In this document: in pieces, positions 34,628 through 41,486 of the stretch
Numbering within the stretch: position 1 is the first letter of the stretch
How the letters are laid out: each line of letters begins with the position of its first letter
Assembly (NCBI GenBank): GCA_016297805.1
Contig: JAEDFX010000008.1
Span: 1 to 44,724 of the forward strand
Direction of reading: 5' to 3'
DNA: 44,724 nucleotides
Source of the DNA: Treponema sp.
Lineage (GTDB): Bacteria; Spirochaetota; Spirochaetia; Treponematales; Treponemataceae
Notes under the pieces: generated by a model
Told to the model about the DNA's origin: nothing
Seen by the model: only the letters and a program-made list of their open reading frames with translations
The model's database searches: none
Made by a program: the position numbers and the translations under genes

Positions 34628-34942
34628 ATGAAAATTTGCGGTGTTTGCGGATGTTCTTTTGATCAGATAGCTAAGACTCAGACAATAGGCTGTGCTGAAT
34701 GTTATTACACATTTGCAGATGAATTTCGTGAAACACTGGAACAGTTTGGAATTAAAGCAGGTTATAAAGGTTCTCTTCCAAAAAGACTGAAGGGCTATCG
34801 TTCAATACTCGTAGACCGCATGACAATGCAGATAAAGCTGGAAGAAGCGATTGCTGCTGAAGAGTATGAAAAAGCTGCGTTATACAGAGATTATTTAAAG
34901 GTTTTAAACCAGAATACAGGAACAAACGATGGACAGCAGTAA
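34628..34942 (+). CDS. mcsA: Short McsA-like zinc-finger/UVR protein
   Basis: 104 residues. A CxxC pair at the N-terminus (CGVCGCSF) and another at about 22-25 (CAECYYTF) make one zinc site. A UVR-like helix pair follows (about 65-95: MTMQIKLEEAIAAEEYEKAALYRDYLKVL). B. subtilis McsA is about 185 residues and has two zinc fingers, so this one is truncated relative to it. McsA stimulates the arginine kinase McsB and helps feed ClpC. mcsA-mcsB-clpC order is kept here. AGGAG lies 7 nt before the ATG. Confidence 0.85.
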   Translation: MKICGVCGCSFDQIAKTQTIGCAECYYTFADEFRETLEQFGIKAGYKGSLPKRLKGYRSILVDRMTMQIKLEEAIAAEEYEKAALYRDYLKVLNQNTGTNDGQQ

Positions 34943-36014
34943 TACTGATATTGAAACTTCCTGGTTTGCTCAGCCTGGTAATTATGATGATGTAATTCTT
35001 TCTACTCGTGTTCGTTTAATTCGTAACCTTGCTGATTTTCCATTTCCATCAAGAATGAGTCAGGATGATGTTGAGCGTATAAAGTCTCTTGCTTATGATG
35101 CATTTTCTGGTGATGAAAACTATAAATTCATTGATATGGCTGATTTAACAGCTCCAGGCGTGCAAATCTTAAAAGATAAAAATATTTTAAAAGATCAAAA
35201 ATGCTCTGCTGTTGTATTGAATTATGTTGATGAAAGTACCAGCTGTCTTATTAACGAAGCGGATCATATAAAGCTTTCTACTTTTGTTTCAGGCCTGGAT
35301 TGCGAAAAGGCAATGTCAAAGGCCTATAAACTGGATGAATTCCTGCAGCAGAAGCTTCAGTTTGCTGCCAGTATAGATTTTGGTTATCTTACTTCCCATA
35401 TTAAGGACTGTGGTTCTGGTATGAAAATTTCTTTAAGAATTTTTATACCTTCAATTGTTCTGTCAGGAAACTTAGAAGCTATTGTTTCAATTGTGCAGGA
35501 AAAAAAACTTACCATAAAACCAGTTTTTAAAACAGAAGCAATAGCTGATTTTTCAAATTGTATATTTGATATAGCTGCAAGTAATTCTTCAGATGGAAAT
35601 GAATTTGATCAGATGGCTGTAATTCAGTCTGTTGGAATGTTAATTTTGAAAACAGAACGCAAGATTCGGGAAGAATTTGCCGATAATAATCCAACAGTAG
35701 TCTTGAATTTTTTTAAGCAGAACTACGCAAAGGCATTGTATTCATTGCTTCTTTCTTATGAGGAAGGGGTGAGTATTGTTTCGGCAGTAAAGTGGGGGCT
35801 CCAGTTAAGATTAATAACTGGAGTTACTGATTCTGAATTAAATGCTCTGTTTTTTAGGCTGAAGGACGGCCATCTGAAATATCTTTGTGATAATTTTAGT
35901 TTTACCTTTGAAGAGGATATAAAAAGCAGCCAGAATCTGCAGATAAAAAGATTAAGGACGATTGTAATTCAACAAGCTTTTGAAGGAATCGTCAATGAAA
36001 AACCTGTCTCCTAG
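34929..36014 (+). CDS. mcsB: Divergent McsB-family protein, probably an inactive arginine kinase
   Basis: 361 residues of the phosphagen-kinase fold that in Firmicutes phosphorylates protein arginines to mark them for ClpCP. The N-terminal STRVRLIRN (Arg27, Arg29) is kept. Other active-site positions differ from the family: the NEEDHIR motif reads NEADHIK (Ala111 where the catalytic Glu belongs), FGYLTSCPTN reads FGYLTSHIKD (His157 for Cys), the GLR of the nucleotide site reads GMK, and the RGxYGEGS segment is not recognisable. The product may have become a scaffold or adaptor. The gene is full-length and in frame between mcsA (14-nt overlap) and clpC (20-nt overlap), so it is under selection rather than decaying. 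Confidence 0.85.
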   Translation: MDSSNTDIETSWFAQPGNYDDVILSTRVRLIRNLADFPFPSRMSQDDVERIKSLAYDAFSGDENYKFIDMADLTAPGVQILKDKNILKDQKCSAVVLNYVDESTSCLINEADHIKLSTFVSGLDCEKAMSKAYKLDEFLQQKLQFAASIDFGYLTSHIKDCGSGMKISLRIFIPSIVLSGNLEAIVSIVQEKKLTIKPVFKTEAIADFSNCIFDIAASNSSDGNEFDQMAVIQSVGMLILKTERKIREEFADNNPTVVLNFFKQNYAKALYSLLLSYEEGVSIVSAVKWGLQLRLITGVTDSELNALFFRLKDGHLKYLCDNFSFTFEEDIKSSQNLQIKRLRTIVIQQAFEGIVNEKPVS

Positions 36015-38580
36015 AGCAAAAAGAGTTTTATTAGTTCTGGCACAAGATGAAGCCAGAAAACTTGGCAGTACCCAGCTGTTACCTGAACATGTTCTACTTG
36101 CATTGTTAAAAATGAGAGAAGGAATAGGAATTCTGGCGATAGATAAACTTGGACTAAGTTCTGCAAAGCTTCAAACAGTTCTTGAAGATTTTTTTAAAGA
36201 CGAAAGTCATAATCCAACCTTAGATAATATACCTAAAAGCCGTCGTTATCAGTTTATGCTTGATATTGCTGATATTGAATCTTCCGCTTTGCATAACGAT
36301 TACATTGGTACAGAACATATTCTTCTTGCTGCAATTCGTGATGAAGGCGGTCTTGTAGCAAACTTTTTTGCCAATTCCGGCTACAACATTATGGATGTAA
36401 GATTTACTGTAATGGAACTACAGACAGAAGGAAAATCATCTATCCGTCAGCAGGAGGCGGAAAGTCTTGTTGATTCTGTTTTCCGTAGTCTTTTGAATGA
36501 TGATGCAGGCGGTGGTTTGTTTGGCGTATTTGAAGAACAGAAGTCAACAAAGAAACAGCCACAGGATAAATCAAGCAATTCTCAAAAACAGTCTTTCCTG
36601 TCGGAATACAGCCGTGATCTTACGAAAATGGCAAGAGAAAATAAATCTGACCCAGTTGTAGGAAGAGATAAAGAAATTCATCGTGTAATTCAGATTCTGT
36701 CCCGTCGTTCTAAAAATAATCCAGTCTTAACAGGTGAACCAGGGGTAGGAAAAACTGCCATTGTAGAAGGACTCGCTCAGCATATTGCTGCTGGAAATGT
36801 ACCATCTGATCTTCTTAAAAAACGTATTTTGTCTTTAGATTTGGCAGCAATGGTCGCTGGAACAAAATATCGTGGTGAATTTGAAGAGCGAATGAAAAAA
36901 ATGATGAAGGAGCTACAGGAAAACAAGGATATTATTCTGTTTATCGATGAACTTCATACAATTATTGGTGCCGGTGGTCCAGAAGGAACAATGGATGCTT
37001 CAAATATCATGAAACCTGCACTTTCTAGAGGCGAAATTCAGATTATTGGTGCTACAACAACAAAAGAATATACAAAACATATAGAAAAAGATCTGGCATT
37101 GGAACGTCGTTTCCAGGTTGTAAAAGTAGAAGAACCAGGTGATAAAGAAACTGAGGAAATTTTAAACGGAATAAAGGAACGTTATGAAAATTATCATAGA
37201 GTTATCTACGATTCTGAAGTAATTCCTGCAATTGTAAAACTGAGCCGTCGTTATATTCCAGAAAAAGTCTTGCCAGATAAAGCAATTGACATTATGGATG
37301 AAGCAGGTGCGGCTAAAAAAATACAGGAAGAGGCTCGTCCTACAGAACTTTCCGATCTGGAAAAAAGTATCAGCCAGCTTATAGAAGAAAAGAAGGCTCT
37401 TGTACAGAATCAGGATTACGAAAGTGCCGCTTTGGTTCGTGACAAGGTAATTGATTTAAAACGACGTTTGAATCATTACAGTGATTTGTGGCAGAATAAT
37501 AATGGAAAAAAACGGGTTACAGTAGTTGATATTGAACACATTATCAGCGAAATGACAGGAATTCCAATCGAACATCTTACTTCATCAGAAACAGACAGAA
37601 TTGTTCATATGGAAGATGAACTTCATAACACAGTAATCGGACAAAATAGTGCTGTAAGTGTAATTTCTGGTGCAATCCGTCGTTCTCGAGCTGGAATTTC
37701 TTCTCCAAAACATCCAGTCGGTTCATTTATTTTCCTGGGACCTACTGGTGTAGGAAAAACTCAGCTGGCAAAGGCTCTGGCAAAATATCTTTTTGGAAGC
37801 GAAGAAGCCCTCATTCGAATTGATATGTCTGATTATATGGAAAAGCATACTGCCAGCCGATTAGTTGGTGCACCTCCAGGATATGTAGGCTACGAAGAAG
37901 GTGGTGTTCTTACAGAAAAAGTTCGTCGCCATCCATACTCAGTTGTTTTACTTGATGAAATTGAAAAAGCACATCCAGATATTTTCAATCTATTGCTTCA
38001 GCTTCTTGAAGAAGGTGAACTTAGCGATAATCTTGGTCATATAGTAAACTTCAGAAATACTGTGATTATTATGACAAGTAATGCCGGTGCCCGTCAGATT
38101 ACAAATGAAGGCCGCGTAGGTTTTGGTACATTGGACGGAGTTCTTCCTTATGAAGAAATAAAAGCCGGAGCATTGAATGAATTGAAAAAACTTTTGAATC
38201 CTGAATTGATTAACCGAATTGATGATGTAATTGTTTTTGATGCACTTTCAAAAGCAGAAGTATCTAAAATTCTTGATATTCAGATTGGTGAATTCTCAGA
38301 ACGTCTGGAAGAAAAAGGACTTAAGATAGAAATTACTGAAACAGCAAAAGATTATCTTATTGAGAACGGATATAATCCGGCAATGGGTGCCCGTCCTATG
38401 AAGAGACTTTTGCGTAAAGAAATAGAAGATCCATTAGCAATTCAATTGCTTTCAAATACAGAAAAGATGGATAAAATTTTAGTTGATTGTGTTGACGGAA
38501 AAATATGTGTTTCTCTTGGACTAAGTGAAGCTTCTGGAGAAATGATTTTCCATCGAGAACGTACAGAGTGTGTAAAATAA
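35995..38580 (+). CDS. clpC: ATP-dependent Clp protease ATPase subunit ClpC
   Basis: An AAA+ unfoldase, 861 residues. Two Clp_N repeats (about 1-140), AAA-1 with Walker A GEPGVGKT near 247-254, a middle region containing a UVR motif (IEEKKALVQNQDYESAALVRDKV near 460-485), AAA-2 with Walker A GPTGVGKT near 581-588, and a ClpB-D2-small domain. The UVR middle domain marks ClpC rather than ClpA or ClpB. I cannot confirm the ClpP-binding loop from sequence alone. ATG at 35995 has AAGGA 7 nt upstream; a TTG 15 nt earlier is an alternative. It sits in mcsA-mcsB-clpC order, as in Firmicutes, but without ctsR. Confidence 0.95.
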   Translation: MKNLSPRAKRVLLVLAQDEARKLGSTQLLPEHVLLALLKMREGIGILAIDKLGLSSAKLQTVLEDFFKDESHNPTLDNIPKSRRYQFMLDIADIESSALHNDYIGTEHILLAAIRDEGGLVANFFANSGYNIMDVRFTVMELQTEGKSSIRQQEAESLVDSVFRSLLNDDAGGGLFGVFEEQKSTKKQPQDKSSNSQKQSFLSEYSRDLTKMARENKSDPVVGRDKEIHRVIQILSRRSKNNPVLTGEPGVGKTAIVEGLAQHIAAGNVPSDLLKKRILSLDLAAMVAGTKYRGEFEERMKKMMKELQENKDIILFIDELHTIIGAGGPEGTMDASNIMKPALSRGEIQIIGATTTKEYTKHIEKDLALERRFQVVKVEEPGDKETEEILNGIKERYENYHRVIYDSEVIPAIVKLSRRYIPEKVLPDKAIDIMDEAGAAKKIQEEARPTELSDLEKSISQLIEEKKALVQNQDYESAALVRDKVIDLKRRLNHYSDLWQNNNGKKRVTVVDIEHIISEMTGIPIEHLTSSETDRIVHMEDELHNTVIGQNSAVSVISGAIRRSRAGISSPKHPVGSFIFLGPTGVGKTQLAKALAKYLFGSEEALIRIDMSDYMEKHTASRLVGAPPGYVGYEEGGVLTEKVRRHPYSVVLLDEIEKAHPDIFNLLLQLLEEGELSDNLGHIVNFRNTVIIMTSNAGARQITNEGRVGFGTLDGVLPYEEIKAGALNELKKLLNPELINRIDDVIVFDALSKAEVSKILDIQIGEFSERLEEKGLKIEITETAKDYLIENGYNPAMGARPMKRLLRKEIEDPLAIQLLSNTEKMDKILVDCVDGKICVSLGLSEASGEMIFHRERTECVK

Positions 38581-38581
38581 T

Positions 38582-39541
38582 ATGAAAAAAGTTTTATTTT
38601 ATTTTGTTTTGATATTTTCAGGTTTTCTTTGTTTTGCAGAAGGTGAAAAGCTTCGTATTGGTGTATTAAACGGACCTAGTTGCATTCCGGTTGCCTATAT
38701 GATGGAAAATACTAAAACTGCAGAAAAAGCAGCAGTTGCATACGAAAAATTTGCAGACCCTCAGGCTCTTCTGCCTAAATTAATCCGCAAGGAAATAGAT
38801 ATAGGTTTTCTACCAGTAAACGTAGCTGCAAAGGTATATAATTCATCAAATAAGGCAATCATCTGCTGTGGAATTACTGGAAACGGAAATATTTCTCTCA
38901 TAACAACAGATAAAAGTATAAAACGATTTGCTGATGTAAAAGGACACACAGTTTCTGTTGCAGGTCAGGGTGCCACCCCTGATTATATGTTCCGCCATCT
39001 TCTGGAACAAAACAGTGTAGATATTGGAGAAGGCGGAGTAGTGCTGGATTATTCAACACCTAATGCACAAATTGCTTCTCAGCTTATTTCAGGCAAAACA
39101 AGATATGCAGTAGTTCCAGAACCATTTATTACAGTTGCTAAATCAAAATCTAAAAATGTAACTACAGCACTGGATTTCCAGAAAGAATATGAAGAAATAT
39201 ATGGAAAAGGAGAAACTTATCCTTTGACAGTTATGGTTGTTAGAAAAGCTTATGCAGAAGAAAATAAAGAAATTTTAAATGATTTCTTAAAATCTTATGA
39301 AGCGTCTTATATGTGGACAACAAAAAATCCACTAAAAGCCGGAAAACTTTCTGAAAAATATCAGCTTGGTCTTTCTGCAGATATTGTAGCAAAAGCAATT
39401 CCAAATGCAAATTATACGTTTATTCCTGCAGCTAATGCTCAGAAACAGATAGAGACACTGCTTTCTGTTTTTAATTCTTATGATGCAGCTTCATTTGGTG
39501 GATTGTTCCCGGGAAAAGATTTTTATTACAGTGGAGAATAA
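38582..39541 (+). CDS. ABC transporter substrate-binding protein (SsuA/NMT1-like)
   Basis: 319 residues, with a signal peptide (MKKVLFYFVLIFSGFLCFAE) and no lipobox. The fold is that of SsuA/TauA/ThiY-type receptors: KLRIGVLNGPSCIPVAYMME at the mature start, EIDIGFLPVNVAAKVYN, KGHTVSVAGQGATPDYMFRHLL, and YAVVPEPF near 190. Family members bind sulfonates, thiamine precursors or similar small molecules. No substrate is evident here, and no TPP riboswitch precedes it. It begins 1 nt after clpC and continues into the permease and ATPase genes. Confidence 0.88.
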   Translation: MKKVLFYFVLIFSGFLCFAEGEKLRIGVLNGPSCIPVAYMMENTKTAEKAAVAYEKFADPQALLPKLIRKEIDIGFLPVNVAAKVYNSSNKAIICCGITGNGNISLITTDKSIKRFADVKGHTVSVAGQGATPDYMFRHLLEQNSVDIGEGGVVLDYSTPNAQIASQLISGKTRYAVVPEPFITVAKSKSKNVTTALDFQKEYEEIYGKGETYPLTVMVVRKAYAEENKEILNDFLKSYEASYMWTTKNPLKAGKLSEKYQLGLSADIVAKAIPNANYTFIPAANAQKQIETLLSVFNSYDAASFGGLFPGKDFYYSGE

Positions 39542-40306
39542 ATGAAAAAAGAGGCAGCAAAAAAAATTCTTGCTTATATTTCCTCTTTTGTTTTTATTTT
39601 TCTTGTGTGGGGATTATATTCTACTTACATAAATGCAGAACTTATACTTCCATCCCCAGCAGCTGTTATAAAAAGAATGATTTTACTTTCGGGTACTCCA
39701 AAGTTGTATATCAATCTTGCAGCAACTACGGGACGAGTATTTGTTTCTTTTTTTATCGCTGTGTTATTTGGAACTGGGACAGGTATACTCAGTTCACTTT
39801 CCGTTTTTGCAAAAAGTTTTTTGCAGTTCCCAATTTCAGTTATACGGACAACTCCTGTAGTTGCTTTGATACTACTGGCCTTATTCTGGTTTAATTCCAG
39901 TTCTGTCCCTGTTTTTGTTTCTGTCTTAATGGCATTTCCTGTTGTTCATTCAACTGTAGAAAAAGGTCTGTCAGAAAATCCATCATCAGAAACCGAAAAA
40001 CTTCTTTCAATGGCAAAACTGTACAATTTTAATAAAAAGCAAATATATAAATATATTCTTCTTCCAGGCTGCAGGCCGGCTTTTTTAAGTGGTCTTGAAA
40101 GCTGCTTCGGTTTATGCTGGAAAGTTACTGTAGCAGGAGAAGTTTTAAGTCTTCCAAGAAATGCCTGCGGAAGTTTACTTCAGAAATCCCAGGTGCATCT
40201 GGAAACAGATTCTGTTATGGCTATAACAATCATTCTTGTATTATTAAGTTTTCTTTTTCAGAATCTTTTACGACTGATTTGTAAAAATTGGGAGGTAAAA
40301 AATTGA
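39542..40306 (+). CDS. ABC transporter permease (SsuC/ThiX-like)
   Basis: A 254-residue inner-membrane permease of the BPD_transp_1 family, with about six membrane segments. The EAA-loop region is near 150-190 (SMAKLYNFNKKQIYKYILLPGCRPAFLSGLESCFGLCWKV). Start: ATG directly after the stop of the binding-protein gene. Its TGA overlaps the TTG start of the ATPase gene. Same substrate question as its partners. Confidence 0.9.
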   Translation: MKKEAAKKILAYISSFVFIFLVWGLYSTYINAELILPSPAAVIKRMILLSGTPKLYINLAATTGRVFVSFFIAVLFGTGTGILSSLSVFAKSFLQFPISVIRTTPVVALILLALFWFNSSSVPVFVSVLMAFPVVHSTVEKGLSENPSSETEKLLSMAKLYNFNKKQIYKYILLPGCRPAFLSGLESCFGLCWKVTVAGEVLSLPRNACGSLLQKSQVHLETDSVMAITIILVLLSFLFQNLLRLICKNWEVKN

Positions 40307-40788
40307 TTGGAAAGGTTACAGGTTTTTTTGGCCCAACCGGCAGTGGAAAAACGACCAGATTAAATCAGATAGCAGAAGAATATTCTGATAGATATAAAAT
40401 TTCTTATGCTTTTCAGGATAATCGTCTTTTACCGGATTTGTCTGTTATAAGAAATATATCTTTGCCATTGGAAAATTTTGTGGTCAAGAAAAATGCAGAA
40501 GAAATTGCTGAAAAATGGATAAAAGCTTTTGATTTGAGTTTACAGAAAAATCGTAAAACAAAAGTGCTAAGTGGCGGAGAAGCCCAGAGAGTAAATCTAG
40601 CCAGAGCCTTCGCCTGGAATGGAGATATTTTTTTGTTAGATGAACCTTTCAGTTCTCAGGATGAAAAACATAAAGATATAATCAAAAATTTAATAAAAGA
40701 ACTTATAGTGCAGAAAAAAACTTTAATAGTTGTCAGTCATAATAAACAGGATTTAATAGATTTAAACTGCAATATAGTAGAGTTTTAA
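40303..40788 (+). CDS. Short ABC transporter ATPase (161 residues)
   Basis: Start at TTG 40303 inside the TTGA overlap with the permease stop. The site GGGAGGT at 40290-40296 lies 6 nt upstream, so a TTG at 40288 is excluded because it would contain that site. The product keeps Walker A GPTGSGKTT near 9-17, Q-loop FQDNRLLPDLSVIRNISLPL, signature LSGGEAQRVNLARAFAW, Walker B DIFLLDEPFSSQD and switch His in VVSHNKQD. It lacks the N-terminal strands before Walker A and the whole C-terminal part seen in SsuB/ThiZ (about 240-260 residues). It seems a minimal but complete nucleotide-binding core rather than a broken gene. Confidence 0.88.
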   Translation: MIGKVTGFFGPTGSGKTTRLNQIAEEYSDRYKISYAFQDNRLLPDLSVIRNISLPLENFVVKKNAEEIAEKWIKAFDLSLQKNRKTKVLSGGEAQRVNLARAFAWNGDIFLLDEPFSSQDEKHKDIIKNLIKELIVQKKTLIVVSHNKQDLIDLNCNIVEF

Positions 40789-40815
40789 AATCTTCCCTAT
40801 AATTGTAAAAATGAT

Positions 40816-40821
40816 TATAAT
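40816..40821 (+). promoter_or_regulatory. -10 element for the phosphoribosyltransferase gene
   Basis: TATAAT 32 nt before the ATG at 40854, in a 65-nt gap. The -35 match 17 bp upstream is poor (TTCCCT). The gene has a normal ribosome site (GGGAG), unlike the uvrA and prfB starts. Confidence 0.4.
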
Positions 40822-40853
40822 AGAAAGATGTTATTATATTTCGGGAGTAAAGA

Positions 40854-41480
40854 ATGAGTACAAAAGAATTTCTTCCTTACGATACAGTTCGTAATGATGC
40901 TTTAAAACTTGCTGCAAAAATTTATAGGGATGGATTTATTCCTGATGTTATATATTGTTCACTTAGGGGCGGAGCCTACATGGCAAACGTTATTAGTGAA
41001 TATTTCAAAATTTTAAGTAAGGTTAAAAAATTTCATCCTGTTCTTTATGCAGGTGTTGTTGCACGTTCATATTCTGATATTGCACAGCATACAAAGGTTT
41101 TCATTGACGGATGGACATATCCACCTGAAAATCTTCGTCCTGGAGATAAAATCCTTTTAATTGATGATATTTTTGATTCTGGAAGAACAATCAACAGTCT
41201 TACAGAAACTCTTATGAACAGTCGTGGAATTCCTCGTGAAGATATTAAAGTCGTAGTTCATGATTACAAATATTTTACATATTATAAGGAACAGCTTCCA
41301 ATTCAGCCAGATTACTATTGCCGCAAAATAGAAATCAATAATCCTGATGAAAATCTTTGGATTCACTATATGAGTCATGAACTTGTTGGATTAACAAATG
41401 AAGAGCTGGAAAAATATTATTATTCAGTAGATCCTGAATTGAAGGATGTGCTTGATCCATATTTTAATAAAAAAGATTAA
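40854..41480 (+). CDS. Phosphoribosyltransferase family protein
   Basis: 208 residues with a type I PRTase fold. The PRPP-binding loop ILLIDDIFDSGRTI is at about 101-114, and the N-terminal loop CSLRGGAYMANVISEYF near 39-55 resembles the pyrophosphate loop. The insert DGWTYPPENLRPGD precedes the strand. Closest in layout to purine (hypoxanthine/xanthine/guanine) PRTases or ComF-like proteins; the base specificity is not readable. Start has GGGAG 6 nt upstream. The 65-nt gap before it and the next gene 6 nt later mark it as the head of a three-gene unit ending in rnhB. Confidence 0.85.
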   Translation: MSTKEFLPYDTVRNDALKLAAKIYRDGFIPDVIYCSLRGGAYMANVISEYFKILSKVKKFHPVLYAGVVARSYSDIAQHTKVFIDGWTYPPENLRPGDKILLIDDIFDSGRTINSLTETLMNSRGIPREDIKVVVHDYKYFTYYKEQLPIQPDYYCRKIEINNPDENLWIHYMSHELVGLTNEELEKYYYSVDPELKDVLDPYFNKKD

Positions 41481-41486
41481 AAGCTT

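Noticed and set aside
38440..38581. TPP riboswitch before the SsuA/NMT1-type importer
   Set aside because: The genes are 1 nt apart and the region is clpC coding sequence with no TPP motifs.
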